This document shows positions 43,731 through 52,731 of a stretch of 64,000 nucleotides of DNA, in pieces (the first letter of the stretch is position 1; every line of letters begins with the position of its first letter). The translations under genes were made by a program, and so were the position numbers. The notes beneath the pieces are model-generated. The model worked only from the letters and a program-made list of their open reading frames with translations. It was not told the origin of the DNA and searched no databases. The stretch comes from Ornithinibacter sp. (GTDB taxonomy: Bacteria; Actinomycetota; Actinomycetes; Actinomycetales; Dermatophilaceae): assembly GCA_029266735.1 (NCBI GenBank), contig JAQSWG010000019.1, positions 1 to 64,000 of the forward strand, given 5' to 3'.

Positions 43731-45060
43731 GTGACCAACATCCCCGACGACGACCAGCCCGACCTTCCGCCGGACATCGAGCGCCTGCTGCGCGGGCTCA
43801 CCGGTGGTGGAGAGCTGGACCCCCAGGTCGCGTCGATGATGCAGGGGATGGGGCTCGACAAGGTCGACCCACAGATGCTCGCGATGGTGATGAGCCAGGT
43901 CCAGGCGATGTTCGCCGCGCCTGAGGGAAAGACCGCGGTGAACGTCGAGCTCGCCACGGACATCGCGCGCAAGACCGTCGCCGCCGCGGGTGACTCGCTC
44001 GCCGCCGACGCGGACCGCCGGGCCGCCGAGGAGGCGGTCCAGGTGGGGGGCATGTGGCTGGATGCCGTCACGGACCTGACGTCACCCGGCCTGCGGGGCG
44101 CCGCCTGGAGCCGCGCCGAGTGGGTGGAGGAGACGATGCCGGTGTGGACCGACCTCGTCGAGCCGGTGGCGGAGGGTGTCACCGCCGCGGTGGGGAACGC
44201 GCTCTCGAGCCAGCTCGAGCAGCTCGGGGATGCCGGCCTGCCCCCGGGCCTGGTCGACCAGGCCGGCCCGATGCTCCGGCGAATGCACGGCTCCATGTTC
44301 TCGATGCAGCTCGGCCAGGGCACGGGGACGCTGGCCGGAGAGGTGCTGACCGGCTGCGAGGTCTCGCTCCCGCTCGTCGCCGCTCCCACCGTGGTGCTCA
44401 TGCCCGCGTCCGTCCGCACCTTCGCCGAGGGGCTGCAGGTCGACGAGCCCCAGGCCCGCCTGTACCTCGCGGTCCGGGAGGTGGCGCGCGTGCGCCTGTT
44501 CGGCGCCGTGCCGTGGCTGGCCCCGGCACTCCTGGCCGCGGTTCGCGACTACGCCGCCGACATCCGCATCGACACCGACGCCATCGAGGAGGCGGTCCGC
44601 GCGATCGACCCGTCCGACCCGGAAGCGGTCCAGGACGCCCTCCAGGGACGGATGTTCGCTCCACAGCAGTCACCGGCCCAGAAGGCCGCCCTCGCCCGGC
44701 TCGAGACGCTGCTCGCCCTCGTCGAAGGCTGGGTCGACGTCGTCAGCGACCGGGCGACCCGGCAACATCTCCCGCAGGTCGATGCACTCGGCGAGGCGGT
44801 CCGCCGAGAAGGCCTTCGGTGCCCTCGTCGGCCTGGAGCTGCGGCCCCGCCGCCTGCGCGACGCGGCGAACCTCTTCGCAGCCCTCGAGGACCGCGGTGG
44901 GCCGGGCGCGCGCGACGCGGCATGGCGCCACCCTGACCTCGCTCCGGGCGCCGACGACCTCGACGACCCCCTGGGCTACGTCGAGCGGGCCGGACGTCCC
45001 GACGGCGACGAGCTGGACGACGAGCTCGACCGCCTGCTCAGCGGCGAGGACCCTGCGTGA
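43731..45060 (+). pseudogene. Zincin-like metallopeptidase homologue (DUF2342/zinc-dependent metalloprotease family) with an internal frameshift near 44810
   Basis: Frame 3 reads ...LARLETLLALVEGWVDVVSDRATRQHLPQVDALGEAVRR then loses homology; frame 1 from about 44805 reads AEKAFGALVGLELRPRRLRDAANLFAALEDRGG...LDDPLGYVERAG to a stop coupled with the next gene. Confidence 0.65.
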
Positions 45061-45719
45061 CCGCACCCTCCCCTCCGGGAGAAGCGGGAGGGGGTCGTCA
45101 GGCGGAGGACGCCGTCGTCGCGGCGGCATACGCCCACCTGCTCGCCGACGCACAGGCGGTCCTCGAGCGCTGGCCGGCGCCCGACGCGGGTCAGGAGACG
45201 CTGCGGCGCGACTACCTGCGGCACCTGGCCGCGCACCCGGACGGCGTCGCGCGGGGCGGGCCACCGGCCCACCTCACGGCGTCCTGCGTCGTCCTCGACG
45301 GGACGGGCGAACAGGTGCTGCTCACCCTTCACCGCAAGGCCCGGGCCTGGTTCCAGTTCGGCGGCCACCTCGAGGAGGGTGACGCCACCCTCGTTGCGGC
45401 CGCACGTCGTGAGGCTCGCGAGGAGTCGGGCATCGGCCTGCTCGAGCCGCTGCCACATCCCGTCCAGCTCGACCGGCACGTGCTGGTCGGTGCGTTCGGC
45501 CGGTGCCGCGAGCACCTCGACGTCCGGTATGCCGCGGTGGCGCCGGAGGGCTCGTGGCCGCGGGTCAGCTCCGAGTCCGACGACGTGCGCTGGTGGCCGG
45601 TCGGCGCACTGCCCGACGGCACCCGCGCGGAGCTGGTGCCGCTCGTGTCAGCCGCCCGACGGGCCGTCCGACAGGTCACCCACGTCGCCGGCGCCCGCGA
45701 CGTCGCCGGCCCCGCCTGA
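45057..45719 (+). CDS. NUDIX hydrolase
   Basis: Nudix box: GGHLEEGDATLVAAARREAREESGI. Confidence 0.93.
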   Translation: MTAPSPPGEAGGGRQAEDAVVAAAYAHLLADAQAVLERWPAPDAGQETLRRDYLRHLAAHPDGVARGGPPAHLTASCVVLDGTGEQVLLTLHRKARAWFQFGGHLEEGDATLVAAARREAREESGIGLLEPLPHPVQLDRHVLVGAFGRCREHLDVRYAAVAPEGSWPRVSSESDDVRWWPVGALPDGTRAELVPLVSAARRAVRQVTHVAGARDVAGPA

Positions 45720-46259
45720 CTCGAGCGCGCCGTCGTCGAGCGGGTCGTCCCGACCGGCCGGCCTTCCCTCTGCGTGGGCGAGCCCGTCGAGGAAGCCGCG
45801 TGCCCGGTCCAGGCGGGGATACGAGGCGAGGAGGCGCCAGAAGGCCGGGCCGTGCCCGGGCACGAGCAGGTGGGCCAGCTCGTGGAGCAGGACGTAGTCG
45901 ACAACGTGCTCGGGCACGTCACGCAGTCGGTCGGACACCCGGATCGTCCCGTCCGTGGGGGTGCACGAGGCCCAGCGGCGGCCCATCGTCGACACCCAGC
46001 GCACGCTCGCCGGCCGTGCGTGGCCACCGAGGTAGTGGGTGGAGAGGCGGACCGCCCGGGCGGTGAGCGCCTCGTCGGTCGTCTGGCGGCGCCGGTCACC
46101 CGCGGCCAGCCGGGCGAGCATCCGCTCGACCCAGGCGGCTTCCTCGGCGGGGCTGAACGAGGCCGGGACGAGCACGACCGTCCGATCCCCCTCCCGGTAT
46201 GCGCTCACGGTGCGCCGGCGCCGACGGCTGCGGCGGACCTCGACGTCCGGGGTGGTCAC
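45648..46259 (-). CDS. M48/YgjP-like (DUF45) metallopeptidase
   Basis: VVDYVLLHELAHLLVPGHGPAFWRLLASYPR (HExxH...H); WASCTPTDGTIRVSDRL. Confidence 0.92.
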   Translation of the reverse strand: MTTPDVEVRRSRRRRRTVSAYREGDRTVVLVPASFSPAEEAAWVERMLARLAAGDRRRQTTDEALTARAVRLSTHYLGGHARPASVRWVSTMGRRWASCTPTDGTIRVSDRLRDVPEHVVDYVLLHELAHLLVPGHGPAFWRLLASYPRLDRARGFLDGLAHAEGRPAGRDDPLDDGALESGGAGDVAGAGDVGDLSDGPSGG

Positions 46260-46472
46260 TGGACGAGCGTAGGGCGCCCTCGGTTCGTGCGCCCAACGGC
46301 ACTGCTGGGACCGATGGGACCGCTGGTACCGGTGGTGGATGCCGTCGCGCCCGCCAGCGCGTCAACGGCTTCCGTGGCACCCGGCGTGGCTAGGGTTGTG
46401 GGGTCCAGGCCGCCAGTGCGGCACCATCGCATCGACGCGGCGCGCCGTGGTCGACGAGAAGGAGAAGCTTCC

Positions 46473-46634
46473 ATGGCTGACGAGACCTACAAGGGCGAGT
46501 TCTACTGCGTGAAGTGCAAGGAGAAGCGCGAGGCGGAGGGGAAGGTCGTCGTGTCCGAGAACGGACGCCGGATGGCCAAGGGCGAGTGCCCCGTCTGCGG
46601 CACCAACCTCAACCGGATCCTCGGGAAGGCCTGA
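46473..46634 (+). CDS. DUF5679-like zinc-ribbon protein (53 aa)
   Basis: MADETYKGEFYCVKCKEKREAEGKVVVSENGRRMAKGECPVCGTNLNRILGKA (CxxC...CxxC). Confidence 0.88.
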   Translation: MADETYKGEFYCVKCKEKREAEGKVVVSENGRRMAKGECPVCGTNLNRILGKA

Positions 46635-46672
46635 GACACCGCTCGGCACGGCCCGAGACACGAGTCTCGCCT

Positions 46673-46706
46673 CGAAGGCCCCGACCCCCGCGGGTCGGGG
46701 CCTTCG
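46673..46706 (+). terminator. Hairpin terminator after DUF5679 gene
   Basis: Perfect 15-bp stem CGAAGGCCCCGACCC CCGC GGGTCGGGGCCTTCG. Confidence 0.75.
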
Positions 46707-46755
46707 CCGTTCGGAGCCTGTGGACGACCGATGGCGACCACGCCACCCCGGCAGG

Positions 46756-47436
46756 ATGGCAGGCGTCGAGAGGCCGGCACGTGGGCCGGTGCACCGGGAG
46801 CAAGGGGGCGGCGTGGGCGGCGTGGACGGCGGGTCCGCAGCCGGCGTGGGCCACGTCCCGTTCGGCCTGGATGCCGTGGCAAGCCGTCCCCAGGTCCCGC
46901 CGGGCGCGGGGGGTGTCCACGTCGTCGTCGACGGCTGGGGGCCACTCGCCGAGGAGGCGTCCGCACAGCTCCGCCGCTGCCGCGTTGCCGTCCAGGGCGG
47001 CCGGCACGCCGCGGACGGCGCCGAGGTCGCCCTCGGGCTCGATGGACGGAGACCGGCCGCGGTGGTCCTCGTCGCCGAGGGCCGCCGCCCGGGCTGGGTG
47101 GGCGCCCCCTGGCAGGCGCGAGGGGTGCCCCACCTCCCGATCGTCCTTCAGGTGGACCGGGTCGTCGTCGGCCCGCTCGTCCTCCCGGGACGGACCGCGT
47201 GCCTCGAGTGCGCAGCGCCGGACCGGTCCGAGGTGAGCGGGCCCGGAGCAGTGCCGCCCGAGAGCGTCGTCCTCGCCGCCGCCGTCGCGACGGTGACGGT
47301 GCTCGCGGTGCTCCGTGGTGACCCTGGGCTCGGAGGGATCTCGACCGAGATCGGGCTCTCCGGCCTCAGCGTGACGCACCGCCTGTGGAACCCTGTACCG
47401 GGCTGTCGATGCGCACGGGGGAGAATGGCCGGGTGA
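46756..47436 (+). CDS. E1/ThiF-like (TOMM cyclodehydratase partner-like) protein, short form
   Basis: HVVVDGWGPLAEEASAQLRRC; HLPIVLQVDRVVVGPLVLPGRTACLECAAPDRSE; C-terminal CRCARGR; GTGA overlap with ubiB-like gene. Confidence 0.55.
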   Translation: MAGVERPARGPVHREQGGGVGGVDGGSAAGVGHVPFGLDAVASRPQVPPGAGGVHVVVDGWGPLAEEASAQLRRCRVAVQGGRHAADGAEVALGLDGRRPAAVVLVAEGRRPGWVGAPWQARGVPHLPIVLQVDRVVVGPLVLPGRTACLECAAPDRSEVSGPGAVPPESVVLAAAVATVTVLAVLRGDPGLGGISTEIGLSGLSVTHRLWNPVPGCRCARGRMAG

Positions 47437-48770
47437 CCGACATCCCCCGGAGCTCCATCGCCCGGACCGCCAAGCTCGTCGGACTCCCCCTCGGTCACGC
47501 CGGACGCGCCGCCCTCGGCATGGGGAAGCGCGTGGGCGGGCGCCCGGCCGAGGTCGTGGCGGCCGAGCTGCAGACCCGCACCGCAGAACAGCTCTTCGCG
47601 GTCCTGGGCCAGCTCAAGGGTGGGGCGATGAAGTTCGGCCAGGCGCTCTCGGTCATGGAGGCCGCGATGCCGGAGGAGCTGGCCGGTCCCTACCGGGCGA
47701 CCCTGACCAGGCTCCAGGAGTCCGGGCCACCCATGGGCAGGGACCGGGTCCACGAGATCCTCGCTCGCGAGCTCGGCCCCCGGTGGGCGACCACGAAGCT
47801 CGTGGAGTTCGACGACGTCCCGGCAGCGGCGGCATCCATCGGCCAGGTCCACAAGGCGGTGTGGCGGGACGGGCGCGAGGTCGCGGTGAAGATCCAGTAC
47901 CCGGGTGCCGCAGCCGCCCTCATGTCGGACCTCAACCAGCTGTCCCGCGTGGCCCGCCTCGCCGGCTCCTGGGTGCCCGGCGTGGACGTCAAGCCGATCA
48001 TGGACGAGCTCAAGGCCCGGATGAGCGAGGAGCTCGACTACCACCTCGAGGCGAGGCACCAGCGGTACTTCGCGCAGGCCTTCCGCGACGACGACGACGT
48101 GCTCGTGCCCGACGTCCTCGTCGACTCCCACCACGTCCTCGTCACGGAGTGGATCGACGGACGGCCCCTGTCCCGGATCATCACCGACGGCACCCAGGAG
48201 GAGCGGGACGAGGCAGCCACCCTGTACCTCGAGTTCCTCCTCCGCGCCCCCAACCGGGCACGGCTCCTGCACGCCGACCCCCACCCCGGCAACTTCCGGG
48301 TCACCGCCGACGGCAGGCTCGGCGTCCTCGACTTCGGCGCGGTCAACCGGCTGCCTGCAGGGCTACCGGCCTCCCTGGGCCGGGTGCTCACGGAGGCCCT
48401 CGCGGGGGACGGCGAGGCGTTGGAGGCGGTGCTCCGGTCTGAGGGCTTCATCCGCCGGGGTGTGGACATCGACCCCCAGGTTCTCCTCGAGTTCCTCACT
48501 CCGCTCGTGGAGCCGCTCATCCACGAGGAGTTCACCCCGACGCGCGCGTGGCTGCGGGGGGCAGCGGCACAGATCCAGGACCCTCGCCGACCACAGTTCC
48601 TCATCGGGCTCAAGCTCAACCTCCCCCCCGAGTACCTCCTCATCCACCGGGTGTGGCTCGGGGGCATCGGTGTCCTGAGCCAGATCGGCGGCACGGTCCC
48701 ACTGCGCGAGATGGTCTGCGCCTATCTGCCCGGACTGGACGAGTCGCGCTTGCCGCCACCGCCGGTCTGA
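47433..48770 (+). CDS. ABC1/AarF/UbiB kinase family protein
   Basis: GGAMKFGQALSVME, AAASIGQVHKAVWRDGREVAVKIQYPG, LHADPHPGNFRVTADGRLGVLDFGAVNRLP. Confidence 0.95.
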   Translation: MTDIPRSSIARTAKLVGLPLGHAGRAALGMGKRVGGRPAEVVAAELQTRTAEQLFAVLGQLKGGAMKFGQALSVMEAAMPEELAGPYRATLTRLQESGPPMGRDRVHEILARELGPRWATTKLVEFDDVPAAAASIGQVHKAVWRDGREVAVKIQYPGAAAALMSDLNQLSRVARLAGSWVPGVDVKPIMDELKARMSEELDYHLEARHQRYFAQAFRDDDDVLVPDVLVDSHHVLVTEWIDGRPLSRIITDGTQEERDEAATLYLEFLLRAPNRARLLHADPHPGNFRVTADGRLGVLDFGAVNRLPAGLPASLGRVLTEALAGDGEALEAVLRSEGFIRRGVDIDPQVLLEFLTPLVEPLIHEEFTPTRAWLRGAAAQIQDPRRPQFLIGLKLNLPPEYLLIHRVWLGGIGVLSQIGGTVPLREMVCAYLPGLDESRLPPPPV

Positions 48771-48862
48771 GCCGCAGATCCTGCTGCTACGCGCCGGCCA
48801 CCATCTACCGCTCGTATGGTCTGGTCCAGCCGATCAAGAGCGTGCGGTCCCCCCGGCGAAGG

Positions 48863-49069
48863 TCACCACCAGGCGCGGTCGAGCTTGCCCTCGATGCTGC
48901 GCAGGTGGTCACGGCTGCACGGCGGACAGGTCCACACCCACCCACCGTTCTCCACACCGCGTGCCCACGTGAGCCTCGCGAGCCCTGTCGCGTGGGCGCC
49001 GACCACCGACGTCCCGCACGTCGCGCAGACGAGCGGTGTGCCGGCATCCGGTTCGTCGAGGTCGGCCAC
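48863..49069 (-). CDS. Small zinc-ribbon-like protein (68 aa)
   Basis: LVCATCGTSVVGAHATGLARLTWARGVENGGWVWTCPPCSRDHLRSIEGKLDRAWW. Confidence 0.7.
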   Translation of the reverse strand: MADLDEPDAGTPLVCATCGTSVVGAHATGLARLTWARGVENGGWVWTCPPCSRDHLRSIEGKLDRAWW

Positions 49070-49074
49070 GTCGA

Positions 49075-49647
49075 TCAGGAGGAGTCCCGAGGTGCCGCCT
49101 TGGCGGCCTTCTTGAAGTCCCGCACCTTCTGCAGCGAGTCGGCATCCACGACGTCCGCGACCGAACGGAAGGAGCCCTGCTCCGCGTACGCGCCGCAGGC
49201 CTCCTCCCAGCCGGGTGGGCGAACCCCCAGCTGCTTTCCCAGCAGCGCGGCGAAGATCCGAGCCTTCTGCTCACCGAAACCGGGAAGAGCCTTGAGCCGC
49301 GCCACGACCTCGGCCCCGGTCTCGGCCTCCTGCCAGATCGATGCCGCGTTCCCGCCGTAGTCATCTCTCACGACGGCAGCCAGCGCCTGGATCCGCCCGG
49401 CCATCGACCGGCCGTAGCGGTGCACGGCCGGTGGCGTCGCACAGATCTCGGCGAAGGACTCCGGGTCGGCGTCGGCGACCGCCGAGGGGTCGAGGGTGCC
49501 GAAACGCTCGAGCACCTTTGCCGGTCCCGCGAACGCCCGCTCCATGGGGAACTGCTGGTCGAGCAGCATGCCGACGAGAAGAGCGAAGGGGTCCTCGGAC
49601 AGGACGCGGTCCGCGGCGGGGTCCTGGGCGATCCTGAGCGTGGCCAT
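49075..49647 (-). CDS. HhH-GPD base excision repair protein
   Basis: MATLRIAQDPAADRVLSEDPFALLVGMLLDQQFPMERAFAGP; LPGFGEQKARIFAALLGKQLGV. Confidence 0.88.
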   Translation of the reverse strand: MATLRIAQDPAADRVLSEDPFALLVGMLLDQQFPMERAFAGPAKVLERFGTLDPSAVADADPESFAEICATPPAVHRYGRSMAGRIQALAAVVRDDYGGNAASIWQEAETGAEVVARLKALPGFGEQKARIFAALLGKQLGVRPPGWEEACGAYAEQGSFRSVADVVDADSLQKVRDFKKAAKAAPRDSS

Positions 49648-49674
49648 GGCCTCAGGGTAACGAGGGCGCACCCC

Positions 49675-51774
49675 TCAGGCACCGGAGCCGTTGGACGCCG
49701 TGCTGGCGCCGATCCGGTAGGGCCGCATCATCTCGTTGTCCTCGTGCTCCACGATGTGGCAGTGCCACACGAACTGCCCCGGGTTGTCGAAGTGGGCTCG
49801 GATCCGAGTCACCTGAGCCGGATACGCGATGACCGTGTCCTTGGCGCCCGTCTCCCACGGCTCGCACGGATGGCGCTCCGATCCGGGCTGCACGAGCACG
49901 GCGGTTCCCTCCTCGTCCACGACGATGTCCTGCCGGTCCACGACCTCGAAGGTCGTCTCGTGCACGTGCATCGGGTGCGCGTCGCCTGTCGTGTTGTAGA
50001 GCTCCCACACCTCGGTGTCGCCCACCACCGGGTTCTCGGTCACGGGCTCGTGCCAGCCCAGCGGCACCCAGTCGGCGGGACCGGCGTTGGGGTCACCGGT
50101 GACAGTGCCGAGGAGGGCCTCCGCCGGGGCGTCGTCGAAGTGCATCGACATCTCCTCGACGAGCGCGAGCGGTCGGGTGACCGTCATCGGTGGCAGTGGC
50201 TCGTATGCCGGCAGCCGGAGGTGGCGCGGCGGTGTCGTGGTGTCGCGGTCCACCGCCGGGCCGACCCGTAGCTGGAGAACCTGGCCGGTGGATGATGGGT
50301 CGGCCACCGGGAAGTCCTTGCCGGGGACCCCGCCGCCGAACGGCTCGTCGGGTCCGACGTTGCGCAGGACGTGGTACCCCACAGGGACGTTCGTGAGGTC
50401 GACGATGAGGTCGACTCGCTCGGCCAGGCCGAGGACGATCCGGTTGTCGTGGTCGGCGGTGAGGTCGACGGGACCGGTGAGGAACCCGCCCTCGTTGCCG
50501 ATGACCCACACCTCGACGCCCGGGATCCCGGAGAAGTCGAGGATGAGGAACCGGGACTGGCACCCGTTGAGCACCCGGAACCGGTAGCGCCGCTGTTCGA
50601 CGTCGAGGTGAGGCCATGTGCGGCCGTTGACCATGATGGTGTTCCCGAAGAACTCGGGGTTCCACGCCGGGGAGATGTCGGTGTGCGGGATGTAGGGACC
50701 CTCGATGCCGTCGAAGAAGGCGCGGGAGGAGGGGTAGAAGAGCGAGCCGTCCGCACCGAAGGACCGGTCCTGGATGGCGAGCGCGATCTCGCGGTAGCGC
50801 TTGGGGGAGGGGAACGGGTCGTGCTCCTTCGGCGCCGGCCCCGGCAGCACCGCCGGCTCCCCGGTGCGCGCGTCGACCACTGCCCCGTCGCCCGCGGAGC
50901 CACCGCGCAGCAGGAAGAAGCCCGCCGGCCCCGCATAGACGTTGAGCCGGGTCATCCCGAGGGTGTGGTCGTGGTACCAGAGCGTCGCCGCACGACCGGT
51001 GTTGGGGTACTGCGCAGTGGCCGTGCCCGGCGCCCAGGAGACCCCGAACCGGGATGCCGCCTTCTCCGCGAAGAAGTCGTACCACGTGCCGACGCGGGCG
51101 AAGCCGTCCGGGACGTCGACGGCGTCGGGGAGGAACCACGCCTCCGGGTAGCCGTCACTCTCGTCGCCGACGCCGTCCGCCCCGTGCAGGTGCGTGACGA
51201 GCGGGACCGGGCCGGTGTACGGCGCTGGCGTGTCGCTCCAGCTCGGCTCGGCGTCCCGCCCATCCGTCCCGCCGGGCGGGTTGGCCCAGTGGAGGGTCTG
51301 GTCGACGGGCAGGAGGTGGGGCAGGAAGTGTCCCTCGTCGTCGACGAGGTCGTTGACCCACGTGACCCGGACCGGTCGGCCGTGGCGGGCCTCGATGGTG
51401 AGGGACGGGGCGTGGTGCAGGAGCAGCGCTCGGGGGTGCCGCGCCTCCACCGGGCCGTATCCCCACACGGTCGTCATAGGCATGCCGTCCGGGAGCACCT
51501 GCTGGTCGAGCTGCCGGACCGAGATGACGTACTCGTCGATCGGGGGCCCACCGGGTCGCGGGATGCGACCCGACCGGGGCATGACCGGAGGGATGAGCAG
51601 GGCGCTCTGGAACTTCGGGACGGCGGTCGCGTCGAGGAGCCCACCTGGAACGGCGAGCGCGGCCGGCAACCGGAACGCCTGGCCGCCGACCTGACCGATG
51701 AGCATCAGTCCCGCACCAGCCCCGCCGATGCGGAGGAAGTCACGGCGTGTGGGGCGCGAGCGGTCCATGGTCAT
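49675..51774 (-). CDS. Tat-secreted multicopper oxidase (CotA/bilirubin oxidase-like)
   Basis: TRRDFLRIGGAGAGLMLIG Tat signal; LVTHLHGADG, WYHDHTLGMTRLNVYAG, HPMHVHETTFEV, FVWHCHIVEHEDNEMMRPY copper motifs. Confidence 0.93.
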   Translation of the reverse strand: MTMDRSRPTRRDFLRIGGAGAGLMLIGQVGGQAFRLPAALAVPGGLLDATAVPKFQSALLIPPVMPRSGRIPRPGGPPIDEYVISVRQLDQQVLPDGMPMTTVWGYGPVEARHPRALLLHHAPSLTIEARHGRPVRVTWVNDLVDDEGHFLPHLLPVDQTLHWANPPGGTDGRDAEPSWSDTPAPYTGPVPLVTHLHGADGVGDESDGYPEAWFLPDAVDVPDGFARVGTWYDFFAEKAASRFGVSWAPGTATAQYPNTGRAATLWYHDHTLGMTRLNVYAGPAGFFLLRGGSAGDGAVVDARTGEPAVLPGPAPKEHDPFPSPKRYREIALAIQDRSFGADGSLFYPSSRAFFDGIEGPYIPHTDISPAWNPEFFGNTIMVNGRTWPHLDVEQRRYRFRVLNGCQSRFLILDFSGIPGVEVWVIGNEGGFLTGPVDLTADHDNRIVLGLAERVDLIVDLTNVPVGYHVLRNVGPDEPFGGGVPGKDFPVADPSSTGQVLQLRVGPAVDRDTTTPPRHLRLPAYEPLPPMTVTRPLALVEEMSMHFDDAPAEALLGTVTGDPNAGPADWVPLGWHEPVTENPVVGDTEVWELYNTTGDAHPMHVHETTFEVVDRQDIVVDEEGTAVLVQPGSERHPCEPWETGAKDTVIAYPAQVTRIRAHFDNPGQFVWHCHIVEHEDNEMMRPYRIGASTASNGSGA

Positions 51775-51864
51775 CCACTCCTCGGGTGTCTTCGTCGACA
51801 CCGTCTGGACCCCACCATAGGCGCAGGTCGCGCGCCTGCACAGGCCTTCCTGGAATGACGGCGG

Positions 51865-52032
51865 TCACTTCCGGCGGCGCCGCGGCACCAGCACGAGCGT
51901 CGCCGCCACGGCGCGCCAGAAGTCCCGCTCGGTGAGGCGTGCCGTGGGCCGGTCGATCGCGGTGTGCAGCCCGAGCAGCACCGCCCCCGACACGGTGTCG
52001 GGGGCGGTGCGCTGGTCGGTCGCCGGAGTCAT
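51865..52032 (-). CDS. Hypothetical small protein (55 aa) coupled to the upstream 43-aa ORF
   Basis: MTPATDQRTAPDTVSGAVLLGLHTAIDRPTARLTERDFWRAVAATLVLVPRRRRK; ATGA overlap with the upstream ORF; contains a 15-bp hairpin. Confidence 0.4.
   Translation of the reverse strand: MTPATDQRTAPDTVSGAVLLGLHTAIDRPTARLTERDFWRAVAATLVLVPRRRRK
51978..52010 (-). repeat. 15-bp perfect hairpin within the 55-aa ORF
   Basis: GCACCGCCCCCGACA CGG TGTCGGGGGCGGTGC. Confidence 0.85.
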
Positions 52033-52160
52033 CGCACGTGCGTGTACATGACCACCCGCATCTGCTCGCGATCGGCCGCGACCTGCGCCATGCGCTGCAT
52101 CTCGTGGACGCGGCGCTGGTGCGCGGTACGGCGGATGCGCTGCATCGCCCTGGTGTACAT
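52029..52160 (-). CDS. Hypothetical basic small protein (43 aa) downstream of whiB7
   Basis: MYTRAMQRIRRTAHQRRVHEMQRMAQVAADREQMRVVMYTHVR; SD AAGGAGAG 5 nt before ATG. Confidence 0.55.
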   Translation of the reverse strand: MYTRAMQRIRRTAHQRRVHEMQRMAQVAADREQMRVVMYTHVR

Positions 52161-52241
52161 GGTGCTCTCCTTGTGGATGTCGTCGTTGGGTCGTAGTGGT
52201 GGTGGTGGCTCGGCAATGCCGGCCACGGTGGTGTGCGGTCC

Positions 52242-52529
52242 TTACGCCGCGACGTCGTCCTTGCGGGGCCGTCCGCGGGGACGCTTTCGGGCGACGATCT
52301 CGCCCTGGACGAACAGCTCGCCGCCCCAGACGCCCCAGGGCTCACGCCGGTGGAGGGCTCCCGAGAGGCACGCGGCCCGTGCCGGGCACGTCCCGCAGAG
52401 TGCCTTGGCGAACTCGACCCCCTCCGGCGTGTCGGCGAACCACAGCTCTGCGTCGTTCTCACGGCAGGGAACGCCATCGCCGGTCGTTCCGGACGACTCG
52501 TGCAGGTCGAGGAGCTCGGTCAGCTGCAT
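52242..52529 (-). CDS. whiB7: WhiB7-type iron-sulfur transcriptional regulator
   Basis: MQLTELLDLHESSGTTGDGVPCRENDAELWFADTPEGVEFAKALCGTCPARAACLSGALHRREPWGVWGGELFVQGEIVARKRPRGRPRKDDVAA: four Cys, GVWGGE turn, RGRPRK AT-hook; SD AAGGAGGTGAC before this ATG. Confidence 0.95.
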   Translation of the reverse strand: MQLTELLDLHESSGTTGDGVPCRENDAELWFADTPEGVEFAKALCGTCPARAACLSGALHRREPWGVWGGELFVQGEIVARKRPRGRPRKDDVAA

Positions 52530-52697
52530 CGGGGTGTCACCTCCTTGCTCGGCGCGCCCGGTGGGGCGCTCGGTCATCTCGGTGCGCCAGCTGCGGCGCG
52601 CGGTACTCGGTGGGCGGCCGGTGTCGGTCCGCTCGGTGGTCGTGGTCATCTCGGTGCCTCGCGTGGTCTCGGTCCGTGCTGGTGAGCGGGTACGAAA

Positions 52698-52731
52698 AGG
52701 CCGCGGATCCCGGTGTCGGGATCCGCGGCCT
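52698..52731 (-). terminator. Intrinsic terminator in the whiB7 leader
   Basis: Minus strand AGGCCGCGGATCCCG ACAC CGGGATCCGCGGCCT TTTCG: perfect 15-bp stem followed by a T-run. Confidence 0.85.

Noticed and set aside
52530-52649. 40-residue N-terminal extension of WhiB7 (MTTTTERTDTGRPP...)
   Set aside because: In-frame but the downstream ATG has an ideal SD and yields a protein of normal WhiB7 length; extension better explained as leader RNA, though not excluded.
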